Notes under the pieces: model-generated | What the model saw: the letters and a program-made list of their open reading frames with translations, nothing else | Databases searched by the model: none | Told to the model about the DNA's origin: nothing | Position numbers and translations under genes: made by a program | Assembly (NCBI GenBank): GCA_008933995.1 | Contig: WARS01000016.1 | Span: 7,106,215-7,170,214 of the forward strand | Source of the DNA: Datnioides undecimradiatus | Lineage: Eukaryota > Chordata > Actinopteri > Lobotiformes > Datnioididae | Length of the DNA: 64,000 nt | Direction of reading: 5' to 3' | Part shown: positions 48,241-61,139 of the stretch, one piece after another | Numbering within the stretch: the first letter of the stretch is position 1 | Layout: every line of letters begins with the position of its first letter

Positions 48241-49129
48241 AGTGACCGTAAGTGTTCTTGTAAGTTCATACTTCATTTATCAAGTGAAAACATCCAAATA
48301 GCAAAAAATGAAGCAAATTCAGGAGTCTGTGATGAAATGTCTTTGTACTTTGGATAATTATTCATAGCAGTAATTAATGATAGGAACAAGTCACTCTACA
48401 TTATTCAATAAAAAAATGCTATTAATCACACGTCTTCATATAACATTGATTCAGCAGCTCATCACAAAGCCATATCCATGTCATTAGATGGCTCCATTCT
48501 TTGTCATAGATAAATTAACTGTATTAAAGTTTTATTACATTTTGCCTGCTCTGTGTGTGTGTGTGTGCACGTGTGTGTAAGTATGTGTGTGGGAGAGAAA
48601 GTGAGAGTGTCTGAGTGTCCCCCCCGCTTTGATGTCTGATCTGTAGTTTTTCTGTGGCAGCTGTTTTTTCAGTCACTGTGACGTTATGGGGTGCTTGAAT
48701 GCAGTAAGTGATTCTGGGAACAGGAAGTAGAGAGTGATGCAGTAAAGGCTGCATAACTCTCCCACCACTGCAGTAGACTGGGCCGTAGCTGCAGCACTGC
48801 AAATGCGGGAGCATTCTCACACTGACCAAGAAATAAGCCAGCCTCTAAGATGACTCCATGCACACACTCCTTGGATATTTTTCAAAATATTAGAAACTCC
48901 TTTTAGTTAATACAGTAGTACAATATAAACATGCCACTGTGCACATATTGCTAAAGAAACCTAATACAGACCCCCCCCCCCCATCCTTTAGTAACTATTT
49001 ATACACCAACCTCTACTACTACACCTTCTAATGACTTACCCCTGACTGCAGACAGACGCTGATTATAATTCTTTAAGATGTGCATGATACTTGTTCATAG
49101 TATCCACTGACATTGCTTGGAGATTTGGG

Positions 49130-49610
49130 CTGGCATCAACATCTCAGCTCAGCTTCTCCAGAAGAACGTTTTCTGTCTTGTCCTGGTAACTCTACCTCCT
49201 CAAGGCTCAGATGAGTTGTGGTGTCCCTCAGTGCTCAGTCTTTGGTCCCATGTTGTTTTCCATATACATGTTTAGGTTACTCAAACTAGTGATGTACTTT
49301 CAGCTATAATCTTTATGCTGATGACACTCTGTTATATGTGCCTGTTAAGACCACAGATCCTAGCAGTGGAGCTAATTTCACAGCTTGCCCCTTTGATATA
49401 AAGTTTAATGACTCAATTTATATCAAAGACTGAGGTCTTGTTTTTGTTCCTCAAGTTCAGTCGGCTCAGTTAGTGCTAATGTTTGCAGTCTGTTTAACAT
49501 CATTAAGCGGGCTGTGGACAAACTTGATGCAGAATTTGGACGCTAACCTCTGTTTTGATGATCAAGTCGAACCTTGTTCGAACCCATGTTTCTTCTTAAA
49601 AATACAAAGG
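49130..49610 (+). mobile_element. Degenerate LINE reverse-transcriptase fragment (non-LTR retrotransposon)
   Basis: One frame encodes SCGVPQCSVFGPMLFSIYM (from 49214), the GVPQGSVLGP-type reverse-transcriptase motif. About 90 bases later, in a shifted frame, comes LYADDTLLYVPV with the catalytic YADD box at 49314-49325. A further stretch follows that looks like the LGPLSSNV segment of CR1/L2/Rex1-type elements. Frameshifts and stops show it is dead, and both ends of the element are missing. Confidence 0.75.
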
Positions 49611-50379
49611 GTGAGTAAAAACTGGTAAGTGTTTAAAATATGTTTGTATTCTTAGCTATTTGATTTTCAAAGTCAGTATTCCAGAATTATTGTAGTAAAG
49701 TGTTCAGGTTTATTAAATAAACTGATTATTCAACATACAAATATACTGAAGGTTTGTGAGTGCGTTTGTGAGTCTCTGTTTCCATCTTAATTTGACTATA
49801 TCTCCTGGACGTCACAGGTGTTGTTTATGCGTATCTACTAATTTGACTGTGAGCATTTGATTAACCAGATAGAAGCTGATATCTTTTTCCATTACAAACG
49901 TCGACTGGTGGTGCTATTGATGTTTTATCTGCAGCTTGTGTGTTGACTGAAGGCCCCGCAGGCTGAACTGTTACCCTGTGACACTTTAACCTCCCTGGAT
50001 CAATGGGCTCGGTGCTGTGAGCTCTGCTGGAGCCGTACAGCAACGTCTGCCTGCTTAAAGCTAATTGATTAGCATTGGACATCAGCCAGCTTAGTGAGTC
50101 TTAATGGCGTAGTAGCTCTTAGTGGGAAGGATTTGGTGAAGTGACTGTGTTTGTGTGTTAATGATCATAACAGTCACCTGTAATCTTTATTTATTATTTT
50201 CTGTTTTACCAGGTATCAAGCAATGTGACGCAATATTATTTTCATTATTAAATCAATCTGTCAATCGTCTTTTAATCAAGTTTGTTTATAGTTTGAAATG
50301 CTTTTTTTCTGTACACAAACTGTTAAAATACAACTATTTGCTTATGGAGGTCCAACCAATCTATCGCAAGTTCACAGAG

Positions 50380-50500
50380 TCTTTTAGTGTATATCTTCTC
50401 GTAGTCAAAAACATAAAATATTCCATTTTGATTATATAAAAGAGAGCAAAGCAGCAAATCCTCACACTGGAGAAGCTTGACAGAACAGGGCAGTAACACC
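50380..50500 (+). repeat. Dispersed fish repeat, 'GGCTGCAA' family, internal fragment
   Basis: GAGAGCAAAGCAGCAAATCC, CTCACACTGGAGAAGCTTGA matches the internal part of the element (compare AGAGAAGCA...AAGCTGGA at 1460-1490). Confidence 0.4.
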
Positions 50501-52299
50501 ATGTAGAGAAGCTGTCAGTCAAACACAAACGTATAAAGAGCCCTGTGAGGAGCTGTAATCAGGTTGAATCAGTAAAAACACTTGTGTGGGTGGAACGCGT
50601 CTTTGTAGAGCCTTTATATGATGTGGTGATCAAGATTTTCTGTTAATCAGCTGATTGATTAACTGAGTATTTATGAAACGTTTCTCAGATTGCCTTTTCC
50701 TGCAGGCAAGCACACGAGGCACAATGTAAAGTGCATGTCAAGCTCCTGCCAGCAGGGGATATCAGCGTTGCACTAGAGCAACAAGACCCACCCAAGTAAT
50801 CACCATAAGTATAAACAGGGACTGATGATGCCACTGAAGATGCATCCGGTCACCTGTTGTCTTTAACCACTCGAGTCTGTAAATGTTGGTGTACAGTGGT
50901 CCATAAATCTGTCCGTCATTGCTGACTTGTTACACCTATTTGGTCTTATTTTAGAGTGATCACGTTAAACATGTATTTGTGTGTCCACCGTCACCTCTCT
51001 TTGTCTTACACACATCTGTTTCATGCAAACACACGTTGTTTTGCACGTTGTTTGCATGGCAACGAGAGAGTGTAAACAACAATCTGGTGTCCTTGTTTTT
51101 ACTTTTCTTTGTCCAATGTCTCATTTTCTACAGAGTGGGTTGTAGTTAGTCATTGGACTCCCTTTAGTTATATTTTGAAAACAGACAAACTGGTAATTGG
51201 TCAGCCTAGAGGGTTACAATAAAATAGTCTTATGTATAGCGGTTTGTTTTCTGTTTGTCTCCTGTCTAATCCCACTTACATGCTCCCAGGGATCATTAGC
51301 ATTATCGTGTTGGAAATTGTAGTACAGAATATTGTTGTAGCACCAAAATCGTTCAAAAGATTCAAATTATGGATTTTTAAAAGACGTATTAAGGTGGTTT
51401 CCCTTTGCTTGCTTATACAAATAACCCAGTCACATCATAGTCAAGATAAGCTGAAAAGGAATTGAATCATAGTTTTCCTGTGTCCATTCAGAGCCATGTC
51501 TATGCTTTAAGTAATCCAGTTAAGTGGGAGTGGATGTACAGGGGGAAAACAGATGCATTTGGATAATTACTGCAAACATCATTTGTGGGCTGTCAATAAG
51601 ATAAAAGCTTTCAAGAAATGGGAAACTCTCTAGGGATATATGTACATCTGTGTTATGAGGCGTTTGTGTGTTCCTGTCTGCAGCAAAGTGTGCGTGTGCC
51701 TGTGGGTGTGTGCAGCCTGAGATGACAGCATGAGTGATTCTGTTGTTTTGGTACCACAAATGTTTTTGTGCAGAGATGGAAGTATGAAAACTGTGGTAAC
51801 AATGAGGGGAAGGCTGTCCTCTAGGTGTCAGAACAGGACACGCTCATACTGCTGATATGTTTCAGGATCGTGGTGCTAACACCTACAGAAGTTCAGCAAC
51901 TTCTGTAATCATCCACCTGCTGCAAGCCCTGGTCCAAATTTTACTACATTTTTCATAGTAACCAAAGCAGAGTATTAAAGGCTAGCGTCAAATGTCAGGT
52001 CACATTTGTTGTCTTGTTTTAACTTTCTTTCATTTGCCAATTGAGAAAATGCTTCCTGTTTTGTTGCAGTTATGGAGCTTTTGATCATTTTACATTATCT
52101 TGCAGTTGTTGTGGAGCTACAGCTGTTTAGTTTTCACTTTTTAGTGCAATCCAATGACTTCTGAAAGTCAAAAGCAGATAAAGAAGTCCTTAAAGTGCTC
52201 AGATAAAATCACCATGCCGTATGATTAAAAGTACTAAATGGAAAATGTGACTACTTGTTATTCAGATAAAAAGGGTAAGGCGGCTGCTGCTGTGATTTG

Positions 52300-52500
52300 A
52301 GCAGCTAGCAGGCTAACATGCTAACATAACGGCATTACACAGGTATTTACTATTTTCACCATCCTAGTTTAATACATTAGCATGCTAATGTTTGCTAATA
52401 ATCACTAAACACAAAGTATAGCTGAGGCAGGTGGGAATGTATTTGGATAAAGTTGACCTGATGATGAAGTGAGCGGTCACGTCACCAGAGTTCTTAAAAT
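52300..52500 (+). repeat. Dispersed fish repeat, 'GCTAACATGCTAA' family
   Basis: AGCTAGCAGGCTAACATGCT, TTAGCATGCTAATGTTTGCT, AACACAAAGTATAGCTGAGG and AAAGTTGACCTGATGATGAA are recognisable landmarks shared with the copy at about 19430-19690. Confidence 0.5.
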
Positions 52501-53539
52501 ACATCTCCAGTCTTATGGTCAATTTTAAATTTGTTCATAAAACATGTCATCAAAAACAAGGAATGTATGGCTTCTTGTATGGCACTTGTGTACATTGAAC
52601 CACCAACTGATGTGCCTGGAAAGGGTTTTCAAAAAAAAACACATTTCTCAGCAAACAGAGTGATTTGGTTTCAGTACCCAAACCTGGTATTGTATGAACA
52701 GTACTGAGAATTTTCAAACTCTGTTCAACCCTTCCATAAATCTTGAGCTTTACAAAGTAGATTTGTGTTTTCTATTATTATGGATGTATTTGTTTGTCCC
52801 TGTGACTTGTGGGCTCCTGAGTTGTAGTCTTTGGTTCTGTTGCATGATCGCTGTCTTGTTTACCAGCTTTGCTTCAGCACAGCGAGCCTCCCCGAGGCAA
52901 ACAGGACAGATAGCAACATGCCTGTTTAGCTAGTGACTAACTGCAGTTTCACTCTCTGATCCATCATGTTCAGTACACGTCTGCACTGTGATCATTGTTC
53001 TCTGGATCGTTTTGTTATTGCTGCTCTTCATTTGTGGACCATCTTGGTTTAATTACTGTTACTTTGGCCAACGGTTTCTCTTGGATTTCTATGTGTAGGG
53101 TTCTCAGTGGGGAATTACGTTGGTTTAACACTCTGCAATTGACACTTTGGGCTTACGTCCTTAAAGAGTGATGTCATTTCAGCTTGCTAAAAGGAAAAGT
53201 GGAGCACATGTACGCTTGAGGCCTTTCTTGGAAATGAAGATAAAATGACGCACATAGATTCAGGGTTCAGCTTCATCCAACTTTATTTTAGAAAAACACA
53301 CATTGCATGCCAAAGACGTATAGTGCCATGCTATGCCTGTTTTCCCAGGGTCAGTTTTTGAAATAATAAATTTGACTCCTGTTTGAGTGTTAAGTGTTTC
53401 TCTCTGTCCTCTCTTTCTGTCAGACGTCCCATCCTCCGTCACTCCTTATCTGTTTCTCTAGTCGTGCCTTTGGGACTCCTGCCCTCAGCGGGGTTAAAGA
53501 GCAGCACAAGCCTTAAGCCCAGCCTCCCACAGCCTTACT

Positions 53540-53788
53540 AAACACTCTGATTGGTCCGTGCTTTCCGTCTACACTACCGGCGGGGCCCTCCCCCCACACC
53601 CTCCTCGTCTCCGCTCACCCTGCCAGTCTGTTTGGATTATTGTAACAGCTCAGGCCTCTCACATGCGCTCCCCTCTCTGCCCACCTACAGTATATCAGAG
53701 ATGAGACGGATTAGCTGACAGAGAGCAGCGTTTGTTTTCACCCCAGAGGAGAGAGAGAGAGAGAGACGAGAGCAACCATGGAGTCAAA
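53540..53788 (+). promoter_or_regulatory. trim2: trim2 candidate alternative first exon B and promoter (ATG GAG TCA AA)
   Basis: A GC-rich block with an inverted CCAAT box (CTGATTGGTCC near 53550), a purine run (GAGGAGAGAGAGAGAGAG) and then CAACCATGGAGTCAAA|GTAAGT. The ATG at 53778 has A at -3 and G at +4, and the donor is perfect, so it looks like a real first exon opening MES and a split codon. Joined to either acceptor of the next visible exon it is out of frame with the trim2 start. It may therefore be a uORF-bearing leader or join an exon I cannot see. Assignment to trim2 is by position only. Confidence 0.45.
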
Positions 53789-54799
53789 GTAAGTGGGATG
53801 TTTTGGCTTTAAAGATGGAGAGGAGGGTTGGAAAGAGTGAGTAATAGATGGAGAAAAGACATGAGGAAAGAAAAAAAGAAAGATGTATAATTAATGGAAG
53901 GTAGAAACTGTAGCAGTGCTGTCTTGGGAAAGTCTTCCTGCAGGGTACACTGTCAGTAAAGTGTTTGTGTCTCAGTCTGTTTGGCTTCTGTAACAGGAGA
54001 AGATTATTATCATTATTAAAAGATGCCTGTATAATTCCAGGTTCTCAGCTAATACGAGAAATACAGGTTCAAGCTGCCTCACATGGCAAAGAACTGTAAT
54101 GTTTGCACTCAGCAGATGTGCTCTGAGTGGCTTTTCTGTGCAGGTGCATATGTTTGATATACTGGCTAGAAAATATTTGCTTGACTCTCATTTCCTTTTC
54201 CTGTTTATCACGTTCAGTGGCCTCAAGAACCGTGAACTTGAGCAGGTGCACTGAACATGCTCATATTCTGTGTGCTGAGAAAAGGATTATTAATCCAAAG
54301 TTTGTCCTTATCTTCTTCCCCTTCTACCTATAGACATTTGATTTGGTGAAATAAATGAATAAATAAATAAATATAAATCTCAATATCTGTTATTTATCAG
54401 ATCAGCGTGTGAAAGCTGTAGGATGAAATCAACAACAGTATCAGAGCGGGTTGTGTGCCAGCTGCTGATGCGGTGAAATGCGGCATCATTAAACACCTGT
54501 CAGGGCAATAAGAGTCAAATATTGCATTGCTGGTTACTCATTTAGTGTTAATTAGTTACTGCATTACAGCTTTTTTCAAGATGTGGTTAATGTTAAATAG
54601 CACATAGACAACTTTTTAACTGCAACATGATACATCAACTCTGACTTAAATCTCTGCCAGCTAAGCAACAGCTGCAGGCAATGTGCAAAGTGCAAGTAGA
54701 AAAAAGTAACTCCATTTGAAACAAAGCGTTTATATTATTTGTAAGAGATGGGTTTTTATAATATTTTATAGTGCTCTCGTATATCTGCCCAGTCAATAT

Positions 54800-55290
54800 T
54801 AAGATTCAGCTGTCATCTGCTTAGCTTAGCTTAGCACAAAGACTGGAAACAGTGGGAAACAGCTAACTGATCTCTGTCCAACAACTGTGACAAAAATTTG
54901 CATGGGCATCAAAAGTTCACAATTTAGCTGGTTAATGTTAGTGATCTGCACACAAATCAAAGTGTAAACCCAACAGTTTTCCATTATGCAAGGAGCTGTG
55001 CCCTGGACTGTTTCTTGTCAGGGAGCATTAACTTCCTGGAGTCTCTTTGGGTTGCCTGGCAACAGCCAGTCAAGAAGCAGTCTTGCACATTATCCGTTGT
55101 GTGTTTTTTTTTTTTTTTACCCTCAGCCGGAGCGCATCTAGCTGTCGCTGCTGTTTTCAGTCTTTGTGCTAAGCTAAGCAGCTGCTGGCTTCATATTTAA
55201 CAGATTTGTGAATGGTAACAATCTCCTGATCTATTAATCTTCCAGAAAGCACATAAGCTAAAAAATAGTCCTTTTTTTAAATTTCAAACA
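54800..55290 (+). repeat. Dispersed fish repeat, 'TTAGCTTAGC' family, long copy
   Basis: CTTAGCTTAGCTTAGCACAA, AGACTGGAAACAGTGGGAAA, CAGTCTTTGTGCTAAGCTAA, GCTGCTGGCTTCATATTTAA and CAATCTCCTGATCTATTAAT cover both ends of the family. An internal poly-T run lies at 55108-55119. Confidence 0.6.
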
Positions 55291-56709
55291 AAGAGAGTTA
55301 ATCTACAAAATCAATCTACCTCAAAAGAAATCCATTTTAGCACACAGCAATATCATAATCTGATGAAGCTCCGAATTGATTGTATCCTTACTGTTACCTT
55401 TCTCTGCTTGTGTGGCCATGGCTAAAACCATTATCTGTTGGTGCTTGCTGTCTGGACATTCAGCTACAGTGTTTTAGTTCCATCGAATTCTGGCTGACAG
55501 ATGTGCAGCATGGACAGTTTCCAATGTCCCTATGCTAGCACATCTGAAGGCCTTAAATTGAGGTCAGTCGTTAACATAAATGCACTGACACAGACACAGA
55601 CAGAGCATTGTCTTATCTGGTGTCACCAGAAGGCACAGTTGGACAGATATATAACCCAGTGACACACTGACATTGGGTTTCTTCTTGCACTCTGAAAGCA
55701 GCCCTTTTATCTAAAAGCATGTTAGTTTGACCCCAAATACGTTAAAGAATGGGTTAAATTCAGTTTTTCAAGAGGCATATTTCACAACTGTCTCTGGAAA
55801 TTAAGTTTTATAATTTATTAATCTCAAACAATCTGCTCAGCAAACCCTTAAACTAGTGCTCATTAAATCGCTCCAAACTTATTTATTACTTTTTAAAGTT
55901 TAAAACCCCACCAGCCACCGGCATCTACGGTCTCCAGAGATGCTGCTGGTCGGTTTCAAAGAGGAAGGGTGGACTGGAGTAGACTGAATGAGGGGGATGC
56001 TCAGGCTGAAGGCGTACTCTGCTGCTGTAATCTCTCATCTGCGTGTCCCCAGTGGATGCTTTAGATTAGCATGAGAGTGTTCTTATAATTCACTGGTGGG
56101 GCTTATGTCACTCTCTCCAACAGTGAAGGCATGTGAAGCCTCTGATTCCACTGAAACACCACACTTGAAAGATCTATTTTTTACCACGATAGCGCTCTAT
56201 AAAAGTATGTTTTTAATTATTTGCCGCCAATTTCCCAGAGCAGCTGCTAAATGATTGCGTGACACTCTGAATTTAAGCATTTTGTTATGAAACTGTTGCA
56301 GCACTGATGAAATGGTGCGATTACCAGGGGTTACCATGGACATAAGCCTTATAGACAGACCATCTGGCTTTAGGTGCTGAGAGTATTGCAAATACAATAA
56401 ATGCCGAAAACAAACAAACTGCAACGGTCAACTCACACATAAACACCAGTTATGCTGATGATATAGTGTGTTTTTATAGTCTTCACAGTAAGTGTAGTAT
56501 TCAGTTCATGTTGGCGTGTCCTGATTATGGTGATTGCATGTGTAATGAACGTGTGAGGGCTGCTGCCTGACTGAAAACGTAATCTTATCATGTGTCCGCA
56601 GAGTGGATCAGTGACGCATCGATGTGGACTTTCCTTATTCATTCAGAGCACAGGCTTTTTCTATAAAGCATGTCATTTGTTGACTTCACTGGAGCTGGAG
56701 TCACGATGG

Positions 56710-57060
56710 GATTAGCCTAGCTTAGCACAAAGACTGGAAACATGGGGAAAGTTTGCAGGTCATAGCTGCGCTAGCATCGGTCTGCTGGTCTGTTCTCCTG
56801 ATTCAAATATCACTCGCACACAGAGTTGAAACTTTGAACAAACTTTCATGGCTCCCAGAGGATGGACCCTGCTGACTTTGGTGATCCTCTGACATTATCA
56901 CCATCCCGAGCTTCACCTGTTTTGGAGTGAAATGTAAACTAATGAATGAATTGCCATAAAGTTTGATGCACACGTTCAGTTCACCTCAGGATGATTTCTT
57001 GTAATTTTGTTTATCCTTCAACTTTTTGTCTAACACTTCACCATGAGCTGGAATTGAAAT
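56710..57060 (+). repeat. Two adjoining dispersed-repeat fragments
   Basis: The first part (56710-56800) is a TTAGCTTAGC-family 5' end (TTAGCCTAGCTTAGCACAAA, GACTGGAAACATGGGGAAA). The second (about 56815-57060) contains TTCATGGCTCCCAGAGGATG, GACTTTGGTGATCCTCTGAC and GAATTGCCATAAAGTTTGAT. Those are landmarks of another common teleost element, also present at 58020-58295. Confidence 0.5.
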
Positions 57061-58019
57061 GTAAGATATTCATTAATATGTGTATCTTTAAGATTTTTAC
57101 CTTCTTCACACACGCTTTTGCAAACAAGGAACAGGATATTATATTAACTCTATTATATTAACTCTTGGAAACAGTGTGGAACACAAAAGTATGCATAAAT
57201 CTGCAAAATAGTCACACACTAATAAAATCTGGTATTAAATTTCTAGTGTCAAACAATGTGGCTCTGTGGCATTGAGCTGTCATGTGACTCACTGCTGACA
57301 CCATTGCAGTAGCATAACCATGAACCTGCACATGAGTGAACTCCTGGACTTCTGACCTGACCGTCGAATCGGTCTTACATCATGAGGAACTATAAAACAT
57401 TCAGTAATGTACAGGTGAAGTGAGTCCTACCAGCTGGTCCTCATCAGTGCTGCCACAGAAACGCCTACAGATCCACCTGTTTGTCTTCACCCTAGTTGTT
57501 TACATTTGGAAAGCGGTCATTCTGACAAGGCAGAGTCATTATTGTGTACTGGGTGACATGGCACTTTGTGTGTTTAGAAACGGGGAGATGGCGAAAACAG
57601 CTGAGGTCAGTGCTCTGGAAAGAGCTGATGGACACCAGAGGGAGACCCAGAGTTACAAAACTAGCCACTGCAGGCACAGCGTGAAGCAAAACCTAGAATA
57701 TTACCCAAAACAATTGTTCAACAACCATTTCCTCTACATACTGGTGAGTGGAAATGAGCTGGTTTCAAATTACTGCTTGCTCTAGATTCTCCACATAGTA
57801 GCTCATAGGTCAGTTGATTGAAATGCAGTTTTTGCTGTACGTTACTCTTTGAAGTGTCTTAATTCATCTGCTTTGATGATGTGGTTGTGAACAGTGAAGC
57901 AACAAGAACAGGTTAAGTAACGTGTTTACTCCTCAGTTTGTTAATGAGTTTGTGCCTCTGAGCTATTGGTCTCTCTAATTTACTTTGTTTTTATCCAGGC
58001 CCTCTGGTGATGTATGGTT

Positions 58020-58295
58020 CTCCTGGCTTGAAAGGGCCTTTAAGCCTCAACCCTTAATTATGTTAGCCTTGCTCACTGTGTGGCTCCATGACAATATCAC
58101 TCTGTCATTTGGCTGGTCCAGCACTTATCCCAACAACTGCTGGATGGATTCCTCTGAAATGTACAGAAATTCATGCTCCCCTAAGGATGATCCCTTTGAC
58201 TTCTCCTCCAGCGTCACCAAGAGGTTGACATTTGTGGTTCTGGGTGAAATGTCTCCACAGACATTTAAGTTTACATCCAGATTGCAGGAATGAGA
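58020..58295 (+). repeat. Dispersed fish repeat, 'ATGGATT...GAGGTTGACATTTG' family
   Basis: AACTGCTGGATGGATTCCTC, CTCCAGCGTCACCAAGAGGT and TGACATTTGTGGTTCTGGGT, GAAATGTCTCCACAGAC are characteristic. A 102-codon open frame (57985-58293) is produced by this repeat and is not a gene. Confidence 0.5.
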
Positions 58296-60486
58296 AACAA
58301 AATGATGTACAAGTGTGTTTGTCAGGTTGTGGTTGTAAGCACGAAGTTTGCATATCCAAATTGAGGCCGTCTCTGAAGTGAATCATTCAAAGTATCCTGT
58401 GGCGTTTTTGACGTCTGGGTCAGGATATGGAGCAGTGTTTTTGTGTTTAGTCCATATTCAAAGCATAAGCCTCCTAATATTCTATATCTTTCTCTTTGCT
58501 GCTAAATCCTTTTGAAAAGACCAAAACCAACTTTTCTTCTCCGTTCTTCAGAATATTGAATCCAAGTTGCTCTTTTGGAAACCAATTGGTTGCGTCGTGA
58601 ATCTGCATATTAACACAACTGACTACTCCTCTGCAATGTTTTCATGTAGTGCAGCGGAGTTGCATTAGTTTCTCTTGTTCTGTGTCCCCACTCCACTGAC
58701 TGACTCACAGCTCGCTGACTTTGGCAGAGGCAGAGATGAGATCACTGGAACAGCGTCGGAGCTGCCAGCCATGATGAAACGTGGGAAATAAATCTCTGTC
58801 GAGATCAGCTTGTGTTATTTTTGAATGGAAAGGTAGAGGAGCCACAAAAGCGTGTTATGTTGTTGTACGCAGGTGGACGGAGAACAGCAGCAATAAATCC
58901 CAGACTCAGAAACTAAGTTAACGCTGGAAAACATGCTGAAAATCCCTGTTTACTGCTACTATGTTAAAATGTCAAGATGGGTCCAAATATCAGCAAAACA
59001 TTTTTGGTATTACCCTACTACTGACAGTGGAAATCCCCCATTCATCTTCTTTATTGTTTCCACAAGCAGACCTCTTTTGGTTCAGAGCAGATTAATGTTG
59101 ATCTTGAACTGACTTCAAGAGCTCATTATTCTGTTAGAGTTTGTCGACATTTTCTATTTATTTTCTTCTAACTTCTGAAGTTTAAGAGTGTACTTAATGT
59201 TTGTACAATGTGATAGAAAGAAGATTCTTGTCAAACAAAAAGACAGTTTAACCTCATTGTCTTAATTAAATAGCTTATTAAACCGCTTAATTCAGCTTAT
59301 ACATTACGTTTGTGTTTGCAGATCTCTTGTACTCAGGGGGCATTATTTTGTTATGACCCAACCAATCAGAGGGGAGGTTTGTCTTCCTGCCACAAATATC
59401 ATTTTCAGTTGAAATGGAAGTTGATAAGTGAAAAACGTGAATGAGCGCCTGCCTGTGTAAAACATGGAATAGCTGCCCCAATCTTCAATTTGTGGTAAGG
59501 AGGCTCAACCCAATTACACCTAATTGATTTGCACGCTAGCAAAGTAACTTTGCAAACTGTGTCAAAATGTAATACTTTACATGCCATGTAATATTATAAT
59601 AGGTGCCACTTCATTTCATAATGCAACATCTTTATCATCAGTCACTCATGTAACCATATAAACAGTACATTCTGGTTAGCGGACTGTTTTCCAAATCGAG
59701 AAGTGAACAGCTCTCGAACAGTTCCAGTGTTTTAGTGGCAGGAAGGAGTGTGATGCAGATGGACTTCAAATAAATAATAGTCCGCCCACTCCACCAGGTT
59801 AATTCCTGTCAAGTTCATTTGACTGTAACAGAGTAACAAGTCACGCCACAGCGCTCTAAACCGAGCCATAAAAGAAGCTGCTGTTTTGAAACCATGTGCA
59901 TATGTATTAGAAGTAAAAGGTCATCCTGAACAGCACCCTCTGTTGGCCAAAACATCTTTTTTTAACTCAAGGCGATTGAGAGGTCAAAACAATTAAGACA
60001 TCAGAGCACCAGCTCCGACCACTGACAGGCTACTGAAAGACATCTGGTCTCCCCTTAAAGGAGATTGTTCTGCTCCTCCAGCGTGTAGACAGATGCATTC
60101 AGTAAACAGCACATACCCTCATGGTTACTGATGTTAATGCAGAAAGCTTTACTACTTAATAGAGTGCTTCTTATGACACAGATAGCACTCCCCTCAGTGG
60201 CCTTCGGGACTATTAAGGAGTATAAACATACTGTACTTGTCAAGACCTGACCTACTCATGCAATGTCATCATACACCACAGTGACATTGTAACCTCTGTG
60301 TGTGTGTGTGTGTGTAATGTAAATGTCACTGATTTGGGCAGAGTCATATTATTTTGTCATATTTTTATTCGCTTATACTCAATAATCATGATTCCTGTTC
60401 GGATTGTGTCTCTTGCGTTCCCTGCCTTACCTTTTTCTTGCTCTGTCTCTGCACAGTGAGTCAGCAGCAGCATGCACACACCCACA

Positions 60487-60521
<35 letters not shown>

Positions 60522-60696
60522 GCACTCAGAAAGAAATTGCTTTGGCTTTAACTCTATTGGCTGTGGAGGGGACCCATAACTGCTGTCCCCTTTCTATTTT
60601 TTTCCATTTGTTAGATCACAAGCCATATACAAGCTCACATACTCCTGATGCTGCACACGCTCGCTGCACTGCAGTGAACCAGCATTTACTTCAGAC

Positions 60697-60835
60697 ACAG
60701 AGGGAGAGGGAGAGAGAGAGAGGGGGGAAGATGAATGGATGAGAGTGAGCCAATAATGCAAGTGATGGGAGGAGAGGAAGTAGTGAGGGAGGGAGGCTAA
60801 AGGAGGGAGGGAGAAGAGGAGGGGAAGAGATGATG
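60697..60835. repeat. Purine-rich tract upstream of trim2 candidate exon C
   Basis: Over about 140 bases the + strand is dominated by G and A (AGGGAGAGGGAGAGAGAGAG, GAGGGAGGGAGGCTAAAGGA, GGGAGGGAGAAGAGGAGGGG). Such tracts are common next to promoters and can adopt non-B structures. Confidence 0.8.
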
Positions 60836-61139
60836 TAAAAACTGAAATACAATCTGGCCAAATCGCCCCTCCTCAACTTTGCTCACGTGTGTGTGCACAC
60901 CCATAAACACACGGAGGAGCCGCCTCGCTCACACTCGTCCTGTCGTCTCCTGTTTGGCTCGTCGCTGCTACCTGGAGGGGGGGCATCATTTCACGTGAGA
61001 GCAGACATGACTTGATGGCAAGACAGTGAGGGATTTTAACACGCACACATTTCAGCCTGTTTCACTCACACGGAGCCAGTGTTTCGGTCTGTGTGCCCGA
61101 CTGGATGACGCCTGTTGATCGGCCCATAGATGCAGCACT
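60750..61139 (+). promoter_or_regulatory. trim2: trim2 candidate alternative first exon C and promoter
   Basis: A CCAAT box at 60750-60754 and a CATAAA at about 60902 precede a GC-rich block (GGAGGAGCCGCCTCGCTCAC, TCGTCCTGTCGTCTCC). The block ends in GCAGCACT|GTAAGT at 61140. It holds a few short upstream ORFs and an ATG at 61105 (MTPVDRPIDAA) that stays open to the donor. Spliced to either acceptor near 63919 these do not join the trim2 frame, so the exon would be 5' UTR. Confidence 0.45.

Noticed and set aside
49565..49590. GTTCGAA motif resembling a tRNA T-loop
   Set aside because: No acceptor stem, D-arm or anticodon arm around it; it lies in the LINE relic.
57985..58293. 102-codon open frame in the trim2 intron
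   Set aside because: Coincides with a dispersed teleost repeat; not a gene.
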